This document shows positions 1-5,803 of a stretch of 15,015 nt of DNA, in pieces; the first letter of the stretch is position 1; the number at the start of each line of letters is the position of its first letter. A program made the position numbers and the translations under genes. Origin of the DNA: Pseudomonadota bacterium (lineage in GTDB: Bacteria > Pseudomonadota > Gammaproteobacteria > Xanthomonadales > Xanthomonadaceae); assembly GCA_023393895.1 (NCBI GenBank), contig JAEXBT010000070.1, positions 1 to 15,015 of the forward strand. Direction: 5' to 3'. The notes under the pieces were generated by a model, which was not told the DNA's origin, ran no database searches, and saw nothing but the letters and a program-made list of their open reading frames with translations.

Positions 1-55
1 ACTCGGTGATGCCTTCGATGATGCCGAGCAGCAGCGCGGCGAGCAGGTCGTACAT
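1..55 (-). CDS. uppP: Undecaprenyl-diphosphatase UppP (BacA), N-terminal fragment
   Basis: Only the first 18 codons are inside the window, read leftward from an ATG at 55-53. They translate to MYDLLAALLLGIIEGITE. The stretch ALLLGIIEGITE is the characteristic first transmembrane segment of the UppP/BacA family, whose acidic residues belong to the (E/Q)E catalytic region. The family is an integral inner-membrane enzyme that dephosphorylates undecaprenyl pyrophosphate to recycle the lipid carrier for peptidoglycan and other envelope polymers. No convincing Shine-Dalgarno sequence is visible in the bases before the ATG. The gene lies 106 bases downstream of a lipoprotein gene on the same strand. 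Because only the N-terminus is visible, the call rests on one conserved motif. No other family with this start comes to mind. Confidence 0.8.
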   Translation of the reverse strand, partial: MYDLLAALLLGIIEGITE

Positions 56-85
56 GGGCGGGCCGGAGCGGGATCAGCCCGCATG

Positions 86-142
86 ATCCGGAAACGCGCC
101 CGGATTGTCGAACCGCGGCCGTGCGCCGGCCGGCCGGGTTCG
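86..142 (-). other. Two GC-rich hairpins between the lipoprotein gene and uppP
   Basis: Two inverted repeats lie in the gap. The larger pairs 109-121 with 131-142 (CGAACC plus CGGCCG on one arm, CGGCCG plus GGTTCG on the other) with one bulged G and a 9-base loop. The smaller pairs 86-91 with 100-105 (ATCCGG/CCGGAT, 8-base loop). On the minus strand they fall just after the lipoprotein stop codon and before uppP. Neither is followed by a T-run, so a classic intrinsic terminator is not supported. They may protect an mRNA end, attenuate read-through into uppP, or be chance structure in GC-rich DNA. Confidence 0.35.
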
Positions 143-161
143 CGCCGGATCAGGCTTTTCC

Positions 162-734
162 TCAGCCGTGCGCGGCCGGTGCCAGCCACCCCGGATGATC
201 GAAATAGCGCGGATACAGCGCCAACAGTTCCTGCAGATGCGCCATCGGCACGGCCGCTGCTGGGTCGGCTTCCAGCTCGCGGCTGCTTGCAACGAACTGT
301 GCGAGCAACGCGTGCAGGGCGACGTCGGCCTCCGGTTCCAGCTTGCAGTTCGCCAGCATGAACTTGAAACGCTCATCCACGGTGGCTGCGAGCGTTTTCG
401 CCTGTTCGGCACCGAAGCCGCCGGCGTCCTTCGCGGCACGGGCCTGGGCCACCGCCGCGGCGATGCCGGTCATGCCTTCGCGCAGGGGAGCATCGGTCGC
501 CCAGGGCTTGGCAGGTGCCGAGGGGAGCGGCAGCGTTTCGCCGTGCGCGGCGTGGGCATCTGTGGGCGGGGGTGCATCGGCATCGTGCGCCGAGGCTGCG
601 ACGGAATCGCCGGTTGCCTGTGCCGCCTCCGGGATAGCAGTCGGCGGATCGACCGCATCGGTAGCCGGATTGCACGCAGCCAGCGCCAGCATCAGCGCGG
701 CAAGGGTCAGTGGATGGTGGGGTCGGATGTTCAT
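162..734 (-). CDS. Small predicted lipoprotein of unknown function (DnrO-like)
   Basis: This 190-residue protein starts with a lipoprotein signal peptide: charged MNIRPHHP, a hydrophobic stretch, then lipobox LAAC with the lipidated Cys at about residue 21. The residue after Cys is Asn, which predicts outer-membrane sorting. Residues 22-80 are a low-complexity Ala/Pro/Asp/His linker. The folded part begins near WATDAPLREGM and continues to the C-terminus. It includes CKLEPEADVALH, where the Cys is the only one after the lipidated Cys. WATDAPLR and CKLEPEAD resemble, from memory, small proteins of Xanthomonadaceae often labelled DnrO protein, whose function is unclear to me. The ATG at 734-732 has a GGAGA ribosome-binding site (plus-strand 743-747) eight bases upstream. 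The gene stands alone upstream of uppP, and no catalytic motif is visible. Confidence 0.8.
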   Translation of the reverse strand: MNIRPHHPLTLAALMLALAACNPATDAVDPPTAIPEAAQATGDSVAASAHDADAPPPTDAHAAHGETLPLPSAPAKPWATDAPLREGMTGIAAAVAQARAAKDAGGFGAEQAKTLAATVDERFKFMLANCKLEPEADVALHALLAQFVASSRELEADPAAAVPMAHLQELLALYPRYFDHPGWLAPAAHG

Positions 735-791
735 CCGCAGAGTCTCCTGCGTGGATGAAGGGATTTCAATGCGTACTGGATTCCTCTCGGG

Positions 792-896
792 TCACTTCAT
801 GCGGGCGAAGCAGAAAGTTCCGACGACCAGAAAAAGCACCATGAAGGTGATGAAACTTATGATAGTTGCACCATAACTGAGCAAATTTGAAATCAT
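792..896 (-). CDS. Possible 34-residue membrane-like small protein (doubtful)
   Basis: An open frame runs leftward from ATG at 896-894 to TGA at 794-792. It encodes 34 residues beginning MISNLLSYGATIISFITF and ending FARMK. Residues 8-30 are almost wholly hydrophobic with a positive end, which is the profile of a single-pass inner-membrane microprotein. Against it: no Shine-Dalgarno sequence precedes the ATG, and the frame lies over two NtrC-type binding sites whose bases dictate part of the peptide. Its base composition is also much more AT-rich than the genes around it. The start is 161 bases upstream of the lipoprotein gene on the same strand. I think the regulatory reading of this DNA is the stronger one, but the two uses are not exclusive. 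Confidence 0.22.
   Translation of the reverse strand: MISNLLSYGATIISFITFMVLFLVVGTFCFARMK
835..851 (+). promoter_or_regulatory. NtrC-type enhancer site 1 upstream of glnA
   Basis: The 17-mer AGCACCATGAAGGTGAT follows the NtrC dyad pattern GCACC-N5-GGTGC, with five of five bases in the left half and four of five in the right. Its centre (843) is about 128 bases before the predicted glnA start point at 971. NtrC-phosphate bound at such sites contacts sigma-54 polymerase by DNA looping. Site 2 lies 32 bases further on. Confidence 0.65.
867..883 (+). promoter_or_regulatory. NtrC-type enhancer site 2 upstream of glnA
   Basis: The 17-mer TGCACCATAACTGAGCA has a perfect left half (TGCACCA) and a degenerate right half. 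Its centre (875) is about 96 bases before the predicted start point and exactly 32 bases, close to three helical turns, from site 1. The E. coli glnAp2 enhancer sites are likewise about 32 bases apart, near -140 and -108. The paired spacing supports this weaker site. Confidence 0.55.
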
Positions 897-916
897 AAGG
901 GTGAATTATCAATAAA
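887..916 (+). promoter_or_regulatory. Possible sigma-70 basal promoter for glnA
   Basis: TTGAAA (887-892) matches five of six bases of the -35 consensus. AATAAA (911-916), 18 bases further on, matches four of six of the -10. This is in the AT-rich segment between the NtrC sites and the sigma-54 promoter. A sigma-70 promoter accompanying the sigma-54 promoter would parallel enteric glnA, which has two promoters. An AT-rich segment in GC-rich DNA gives such matches easily. The TATCAA at 907-912 could equally be part of a bend or an IHF-like site, although the rest of the IHF consensus is not met. Confidence 0.3.
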
Positions 917-943
917 ATTCAATGGTTTGTGTTCGATTCGCGG

Positions 944-960
944 TTGGCATGACCCGTGCT
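944..960 (+). promoter_or_regulatory. Sigma-54 (-24/-12) promoter of glnA
   Basis: TTGGCATGACCCGTGCT matches the sigma-54 consensus TTGGCACG-N4-TTGCW with two mismatches. It keeps the invariant GG (946-947) and GC (958-959) separated by exactly ten bases. Transcription would start near 971. This argues against a glnA start at the upstream in-frame GTG (956) and supports ATG 995. The two NtrC-type sites upstream complete a nitrogen-regulated promoter. Confidence 0.8.
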
Positions 961-994
961 CATGTCTCAGGGTCCCTACCCGTCCGGAGCACCC

Positions 995-2404
995 ATGTCG
1001 TTCGAAAACGTCCAGAAACTCATCAAGGATCACAAGGTCGAGTGGATCGACCTACGCTTCGCCGACATGCGCGGTGTGCAGCACCACGTCACCTTCCCGG
1101 CCAGCATCGCCGATGAAAGCCTGTTCGAGGACGGCAGGATGTTCGACGGTAGCTCGATCAACGGCTGGCGCGGCATCCAGAATTCGGACATGGTGCTGCT
1201 GCCGGATCCGTCGACGGCCTTCCTGGATCCGTTCACCGCAGACCCGACGATCGTCATGATCTGCGACATCCTCGATCCGACCACGATGCAGGCCTACACG
1301 CGTGACCCGCGCGGCGTGGCCAAGCGTGCCGAGGCCTATCTCAAGGCCAGTGGCATCGCCGACACCGCGTTCTTCGGGCCGGAGCCGGAGTTCTTCATCT
1401 TCGACTCGGTGCGCTTCGGAAACGAAATGGGGCACACCTTCTATCACGTCGATTCGGAAGAAGCGCACTGGAACTCCGCGCGCGAATACGAAGGCGGCAA
1501 CCACGGTCATCGGCCGATGGTGAAGGGCGGCTATTTCCCGGTGGCGCCGCTCGACTCGCTGCACGACCTGCGCGCGGAAATGTGCAAGACGCTCACTTCG
1601 CTCGGGATCGAAGTGGAGGTGCATCACCACGAAGTGGCGAATGCGGGCCAATGCGAGATCGGCACCCGCTTCGACACCCTGGTGAAGAAGTCCGACGACC
1701 TGCTGACGCAGAAGTACGTGATCAAGAACGTGGCGCACCGCTACGGCAAGACCGCCACCTTCATGCCCAAGCCGATCGTGGGCGACAACGGCAGCGGCAT
1801 GCACGTGCACCAGTCGCTGGCCAAGGGCGGACAGAACCTGTTCAGCGGTGACGGCTACGGTGGCTTGTCGCAGTTGGCGCTGTGGTACATCGGCGGCATC
1901 TTCAAGCATGCGCGCGCGATCAACGCGTTCGCCAACTCCACCACCAATTCGTACAAGCGGCTGGTGCCGGGCTTCGAAGCGCCGGTGATGCTGGCGTACT
2001 CGGCTTCCAACCGTTCGGCCTCCTGCCGCATCCCGTACGTCGCCAACCCGAAGGCGCGCCGCATCGAGATGCGTTTCCCCGACCCGATGAACACCGGCTA
2101 CCTGATCTTCTCCGCGCTGATGATGGCGGGGCTGGATGGGATCAAGAACCAGATCGACCCCGGCTCGCCCAGCGACAAGGATCTATACGACCTGCCGCCG
2201 GAAGAGGAGAAGAACATTCCGACCGTGTGCCATTCGCTGGACCAGGCGCTGGAGGCGCTGGACAAGGACCGCGAATTCCTGAAGGCCGGCGGGGTGTTCA
2301 CCGATGACTTCATCGATGCCTATATCGCGCTGAAGTCCAAGGAAGTCACCGCATTCCGCGCGGCGACCCATCCGCTGGAATACCAGATGTATTACACCAT
2401 CTGA
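995..2404 (+). CDS. glnA: Glutamine synthetase, type I (GSI-beta)
   Basis: The cytoplasmic dodecameric enzyme makes glutamine from glutamate, ammonia and ATP and is the main entry of ammonia into metabolism. With ATG 995 the protein is 469 residues, the same length as E. coli GlnA. Visible signatures are FDGSSI (50-55), the metal-binding glutamates of GPEPEFFIF (E130, E132), [17 protein letters not shown] and NRSASCRIP. The adenylylation loop DLYDLPPEE places Tyr at 398 counting Met, matching Tyr397 of the enteric enzyme, so control by the GlnE adenylyltransferase is expected. GGAG at 986-989 lies five bases before the ATG. The reading frame extends upstream to a GTG at 956, but that lies inside the sigma-54 promoter. 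The gene appears monocistronic because a terminator follows, and glnB or amtB is not next to it. Confidence 0.97.
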   Translation: MSFENVQKLIKDHKVEWIDLRFADMRGVQHHVTFPASIADESLFEDGRMFDGSSINGWRGIQNSDMVLLPDPSTAFLDPFTADPTIVMICDILDPTTMQAYTRDPRGVAKRAEAYLKASGIADTAFFGPEPEFFIFDSVRFGNEMGHTFYHVDSEEAHWNSAREYEGGNHGHRPMVKGGYFPVAPLDSLHDLRAEMCKTLTSLGIEVEVHHHEVANAGQCEIGTRFDTLVKKSDDLLTQKYVIKNVAHRYGKTATFMPKPIVGDNGSGMHVHQSLAKGGQNLFSGDGYGGLSQLALWYIGGIFKHARAINAFANSTTNSYKRLVPGFEAPVMLAYSASNRSASCRIPYVANPKARRIEMRFPDPMNTGYLIFSALMMAGLDGIKNQIDPGSPSDKDLYDLPPEEEKNIPTVCHSLDQALEALDKDREFLKAGGVFTDDFIDAYIALKSKEVTAFRAATHPLEYQMYYTI

Positions 2405-2410
2405 CGCATC

Positions 2411-2438
2411 GGAGCCCCGCGGAAGCGGGGCTTCCTTC
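2411..2438 (+). terminator. Intrinsic terminator of glnA
   Basis: GCCCCGC (2414-2420) and GCGGGGC (2425-2431) form a perfect seven-pair stem with a GGAA tetraloop, extended by an A-T pair outside. The T-rich tract TTCCTTCT follows. It starts seven bases after the glnA stop codon and should separate glnA from the downstream genes. Confidence 0.85.
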
Positions 2439-2470
2439 TGGGCCCGAGACTGCGGCCTGCAGGGTGACCA

Positions 2471-2487
2471 TTGGCACGCCCGCGGCA
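2471..2487 (+). promoter_or_regulatory. Possible sigma-54 promoter before the DUF5694-like gene
   Basis: TTGGCACGCCCGCGGCA has a perfect -24 element (TTGGCACG) and keeps GG (2473-2474) and GC (2485-2486) exactly ten bases apart. The -12 element is CGGCA instead of TTGCA, losing the TT that matters for tight sigma-54 promoters. The predicted start point, near 2498, is 40 bases before the next start codon. I see no clear NtrC dyad in the preceding 100 bases. A chance match is possible in GC-rich sequence. Confidence 0.4.
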
Positions 2488-2537
2488 CGCGCGGCCATGC
2501 GAGATTTCCCGTCGAATCCTCTCCGTGGGAACTGTCG

Positions 2538-3401
2538 ATGCATCGCGTGAAGATCGCACTGGCTTTGCTACTGCTCGGATGCCTGCCCGCAGCCCATGCG
2601 CAACCATCCGCACCGATCGCTGACTATTTGTTCGTTGGCAGCTACCACATGGACAATCCGGGGCGCGATGTGCACAACACGCGCGCCGATGACGTGCTGC
2701 TGCCGAAGCGGCAGGCGGAGATCCGGGAGGTGGTGGAAGCGCTCAAGCGCTATCGCCCGACGCGCGTCATGGTCGAGCGCGATGCCGGACAGCAGGATCG
2801 CATCGAGGCCCTTTTCGCCGAAACCTGCAGTGGCAGGCGTGCCTACGGTCGCGGCGAGGAGGAGCAGCTCGGTTTCCGCATCGCCTGCGAGCTCGGGATC
2901 GGGCCGCCGCTGGCCGTGGACTGGAACGACATGGGGCCGGTCAGGGACGAAGCCAGCATCCATTACATCAAGGCGGTGGAGAAGTACGGGCAGCAGGCGC
3001 AGCGCGAGGCTGACCTCAAGCGAGGCGCGGCGCTCAACCGGCAGCAGCAGGCCGTGCTGGACCGCGGCAGCATCGCGGACATGCTGCGTCATCTCAACGC
3101 CGCGCATTGGCGGAAAGAGAACGCGCGCGCCTATTTCGCCATCGCGCAGTACGGTACGCCGGCCGATCCGGTCGGTGCCAACTGGGAAGCACTGTGGTAC
3201 CTGAGGAACCGCATGATCGCGAACAACATCTACAAGGCGACCCGGCCCGGTGATCGCGTGCTGGTGATCTACGGTGCGGGCCACGGCAACTGGCTGGTGC
3301 AGAACGCGGCGGAGTCGGGGGTGTACCGCATGCACATGCTGGACGAATACGTGGGCAGCCAGGCCGGACGCAGACGCCAGCCACGGCCTGTCGGACTATG
3401 A
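2538..3401 (+). CDS. Secreted DUF5694-like protein, possible TraB/TIKI-type hydrolase relative
   Basis: This 287-residue protein has an N-terminal signal: MHRVK, then a hydrophobic run to residue 16, with an AHA cleavage motif at 19-21. LLGC at 12-15 is an imperfect alternative lipobox. The mature protein opens with FVGSYHMDNPGRDV (32-45), then RVMVERD (76-82), and near the C-terminus has VIYGAGHGNWL (243-253). From memory this is the DUF5694 pattern. A GxxH near the start, a V-E-R segment and a terminal GxGH also recall the TraB/PrgY/TIKI and ChaN/EreA-like fold group, in which such His and Glu residues bind metal or act in catalysis. That link is inference. Only a weak ribosome-binding site precedes ATG 2538. 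The gene is followed after seven bases by an amidase gene, so it may lead the operon of envelope enzymes. Confidence 0.75.
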   Translation: MHRVKIALALLLLGCLPAAHAQPSAPIADYLFVGSYHMDNPGRDVHNTRADDVLLPKRQAEIREVVEALKRYRPTRVMVERDAGQQDRIEALFAETCSGRRAYGRGEEEQLGFRIACELGIGPPLAVDWNDMGPVRDEASIHYIKAVEKYGQQAQREADLKRGAALNRQQQAVLDRGSIADMLRHLNAAHWRKENARAYFAIAQYGTPADPVGANWEALWYLRNRMIANNIYKATRPGDRVLVIYGAGHGNWLVQNAAESGVYRMHMLDEYVGSQAGRRRQPRPVGL

Positions 3402-3408
3402 TGCGGCG

Positions 3409-4152
3409 ATGCGCCCGATCCTCGCCTCTCTTCTAGTTGCGTGTGCAGTCGCCCTTTCCGCCTGCGCCAGCGTGCCGCGCAATCCCATTGCCGAATGGGT
3501 GCCATCGAAGAACTTCGACGCGCGCCGCCCGGTGGTCATCGTGCTGCACTTCACCGAGCAGGACTCGGTGACGCAGAGCCTCAAGACCCTGCGCAGCGCC
3601 AATGCCGGTGGCCGCGTCAGTTCGCATTACCTGGTCGGCGACGACGGCCGCATCTACCAGCTGGTGAGCGACCAGCACCGCGCCTGGCATGCCGGTGCCG
3701 GTCGCTGGGGCGCCATCACCGACCTCAACAGCGCCAGCATCGGCATCGAGATCGACAACGACGGCCGTGAGCCGTATACCGAGCCGCAGGTCGCCGCGTT
3801 GATCCGGCTGCTCGAGGACCTGACCACGCGGCTGAAGATCCCGAAAACGCAGGTCATCGGTCATTCCGACCTCGCGCCTACCCGCAAGATCGATCCCGGT
3901 CCGCACTTTCCCTGGCAGCGGCTGGCCGAGGCCGGCTTCGGCCGCTGGCCGACCGTGGCCGCAAGCGACGCGCCAGCGGGTTTTGATGGCTGGGCGGCCA
4001 TGGCGGCATTCGGTTATCCGCTCGATGACCGGGCCGCCGCGCTGCGCGCCTTCCGCATGCGCTTCCGCGGCCGCGATGATGGCGCGCAGCTGGCGCCTGA
4101 ACTGGATGCCGAGGACCTGCGCATCCTCCACGCGCTCGGTTCGTCACGGTGA
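3409..4152 (+). CDS. N-acetylmuramoyl-L-alanine amidase lipoprotein, AmiD-like (copy 1)
   Basis: Zinc amidase of the Amidase_2 (AmpD/AmiD) family, expected to cleave the bond between N-acetylmuramic acid and L-Ala in peptidoglycan or anhydro-muropeptides. It has 247 residues. The signal peptide ends in lipobox LSAC with lipidated Cys19 and Ala at +2, so it should face the periplasm from the outer membrane. Zinc ligands are His47 (VLHFTE), His152 (VIGHSD) and Asp162 (KIDPGP). Catalytic Glu114 (GIEID) and Lys160 have the same spacings as E116 and K162 of AmpD. The C-terminal 60 residues (FGYPLDD to LRILHAL) resemble a degenerate three-helix peptidoglycan-binding domain, as in E. coli AmiD. ATG 3409 directly precedes the signal peptide; a longer in-frame reading upstream is a shadow of the preceding gene. 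The stop overlaps the start of the paralogue. Confidence 0.92.
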   Translation: MRPILASLLVACAVALSACASVPRNPIAEWVPSKNFDARRPVVIVLHFTEQDSVTQSLKTLRSANAGGRVSSHYLVGDDGRIYQLVSDQHRAWHAGAGRWGAITDLNSASIGIEIDNDGREPYTEPQVAALIRLLEDLTTRLKIPKTQVIGHSDLAPTRKIDPGPHFPWQRLAEAGFGRWPTVAASDAPAGFDGWAAMAAFGYPLDDRAAALRAFRMRFRGRDDGAQLAPELDAEDLRILHALGSSR

Positions 4153-4937
4153 TTGCCCGGCTGGCGCTGGCACTGCTGCTGTTCGCGCTCGCCGCCTGCC
4201 ACAGCGTGCCCAAGGACCAGCTGAGCCCGCTTGCGACCTACCGGCCTTCGCCCAACCACGAGCTGCGCAGGCCCCAGCTCATCGTGCTGCATTACACGGT
4301 CGAGGACACGCTCGAGGGCAGTCGCCGCATCCTCAGCGATCCCGGGCGCAGGCATCCGGTGAGTTCGCATTACCTGCTCGATCGCGATGGCCGCATCCTG
4401 CAACTGGTGCCCGACCATCTGGAAGCCTGGCATGCCGGCGTGGGCAGCTGGGCCGGCATCACCGACGTCAACCAGGCGTCGATCGGCATCGAGATCGTCA
4501 ACACCGGCAGCGAACCGTTCCCGGACGTGCAGATCGAAGCGCTGATCGCGTTGCTGGGCGACCTTTCGCGCCGCCATGGCATCGCGGCCACCCAGGTCAT
4601 CGGTCACGCCGACCTTGCGCCCGGGCGCAAGATCGACCCGGGCACGGAGTTCCCGTGGAAGCGGCTGGCCGATGCCGGGTTCGGCCTGTGGCCGCGCGGA
4701 GAGCTGGTCGATGCGCCGCCGGGCTTCGATCCGTGGCTCGCACTGCGCGCGATCGGCTATCCGACGACCAACCCGCGCGCGACCCTGCATTCGTTCCGGC
4801 TGCGTTTCCGTGGGCTGGACGATGGCGACCGCGGAGATCGTCCGAACCCCGACGATGGGGTGACGCCCACTTTCGACACCGAGGATTTGCGCATCCTGCA
4901 TGCCTTGACCAGGCAGCCAGCAGGTGCCCGGAGATGA
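4149..4937 (+). CDS. N-acetylmuramoyl-L-alanine amidase lipoprotein, AmiD-like (copy 2)
   Basis: Tandem paralogue of the preceding amidase, 262 residues, with the same architecture: lipobox LAAC (Cys17, His at +2), Amidase_2 domain at about 40-180, and a C-terminal peptidoglycan-binding-like segment (IGYPTTNP to LRILHAL). Zinc ligands His48, His153 and Asp163 and catalytic Glu115 and Lys161 are all present, so both copies should be active. It differs from copy 1 by a 15-residue Asp/Gly-rich insertion before the C-terminal TFDTEDLRILHAL and by longer ends. Translation starts at GTG 4149, which overlaps the upstream TGA as GTGA, so it is probably translationally coupled. The tandem pair most likely arose by duplication. 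Copies could differ in substrate, for example intact sacculus versus released anhydro-muropeptide, but the sequence does not show which. Confidence 0.92.
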   Translation: MIARLALALLLFALAACHSVPKDQLSPLATYRPSPNHELRRPQLIVLHYTVEDTLEGSRRILSDPGRRHPVSSHYLLDRDGRILQLVPDHLEAWHAGVGSWAGITDVNQASIGIEIVNTGSEPFPDVQIEALIALLGDLSRRHGIAATQVIGHADLAPGRKIDPGTEFPWKRLADAGFGLWPRGELVDAPPGFDPWLALRAIGYPTTNPRATLHSFRLRFRGLDDGDRGDRPNPDDGVTPTFDTEDLRILHALTRQPAGARR

Positions 4938-5779
4938 GGCGCGCGTTCCTGCTGGCGTGCTTCGCCTTGCTCGCGGGGTGCGCCAGCATCGCGGACGAGC
5001 CGGCGCCGCGTGATGCGCTGTCCTGGCTGCCTGCGCTGGCTGGCGAGAACTTCACCATCCATTCCAGGGAGACGGGACGCGAGTACCGCGTATTCGTGCG
5101 CCTTCCGGAGGGGTACGACGCGAAATCCGCGGCGCGCTATCCGGTGGTCTACCTGCTCGACGGCGACATCCTCTTCCCGCTCCTGGCATCGACGCACCTG
5201 CTCCTGCATTACGACGAGAAAGTGCCGGAAGCCATCATCGTCGGCATCGCCTACGGTGCGTTCGGTGAAGGCAATTTCCGCAGCACCGATTACACGATCC
5301 AGCTGCCGGGCAGTCCACCGGAGCACGGCGGGGCGGCGGCCTTCCTGCGTTTCATCGAGAAAGAGCTGTTGCCCCGGGTTGAGGCGCGGCACGCCGTGGA
5401 CAGCTCGCGGCGGGTGCTGCTCGGGCAATCGCTCGGCGGCAACTTCGTGTTGTGGAGTGCGCAGCAGGCCCCGGACCTGTTCTGGGCCCGCATCGCCAGC
5501 AATCCGGGCGCTGCCGTTGGCCTGCAGGCCTTCTCATCCACGTCGCGGCGGGCGCAACGCGGCGACCTCCACGTCATCCTCGCTACCGGTTCGCGTGATA
5601 CCCGGGCACGGCGCGAGGCGGCATCCGCATGGGCAAGGGCCTGGGCAGCGAAGTCCGCGCCATGGCAACTCACCCTGATGCCGGTGGAAGGCGGAACGCA
5701 TGCGGCGACGATCGGGGAGATCTATCGCCGCGCGTTGCTGCAACTGTTCCAGAAGGAAGGGGACGTGCCATCGCAGTGA
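4934..5779 (+). CDS. Lipoprotein serine esterase of the esterase D/Fes-like alpha/beta-hydrolase family
   Basis: This 281-residue protein has a lipoprotein signal with lipobox LAGC (Cys16, Ala at +2). The hydrolase domain shows YPVVYLLDGD (69-78), the loop GAFGEGNFRSTDYT (108-121) and the nucleophile elbow GQSLGG with Ser166. Asp222 (GSRD) and His256 (GGTHAAT) are in the right order for the remaining triad. This order and the VYLLDGD and RSTDYT motifs fit the Esterase family (PF00756), which includes esterase D, Fes and IroE-like enzymes. The substrate is unknown; the neighbours suggest an envelope ester rather than a siderophore, since no iron gene is nearby. ATG 4934 overlaps the previous stop as ATGA, with AGGTG about seven bases upstream. 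A longer in-frame reading starting at 3983 is an artefact of high GC. The stop lies 24 bases from that of the convergent L,D-transpeptidase gene. Confidence 0.88.
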   Translation: MRRAFLLACFALLAGCASIADEPAPRDALSWLPALAGENFTIHSRETGREYRVFVRLPEGYDAKSAARYPVVYLLDGDILFPLLASTHLLLHYDEKVPEAIIVGIAYGAFGEGNFRSTDYTIQLPGSPPEHGGAAAFLRFIEKELLPRVEARHAVDSSRRVLLGQSLGGNFVLWSAQQAPDLFWARIASNPGAAVGLQAFSSTSRRAQRGDLHVILATGSRDTRARREAASAWARAWAAKSAPWQLTLMPVEGGTHAATIGEIYRRALLQLFQKEGDVPSQ

Positions 5780-5803
5780 CACGCCCCCGCGGGTGAAGCG
5801 TTA

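Noticed and set aside
956..994. N-terminal extension of GlnA from GTG 956.
   Set aside because: The GTG lies inside the sigma-54 promoter and upstream of the predicted transcript start. ATG 995 has a good GGAG and gives the family length of 469 residues.
1052..1909. 285-codon minus-strand open frame within glnA.
   Set aside because: glnA has complete family signatures along this whole stretch, and the antisense translation is a His/Arg/Val-rich shadow.
3983..4933. Long upstream extension of the esterase frame, suggesting a fusion protein.
   Set aside because: The extension lies wholly in another frame of two clear amidase genes and reads as Arg/Pro/Ala-rich noise, while a signal peptide begins exactly at ATG 4934.
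5780..5803. Possible bidirectional terminator in the 24-base convergent gap.
   Set aside because: Only an eight-base palindrome (CCCGCGGG) without a loop is visible, and no T-run follows it on either strand.
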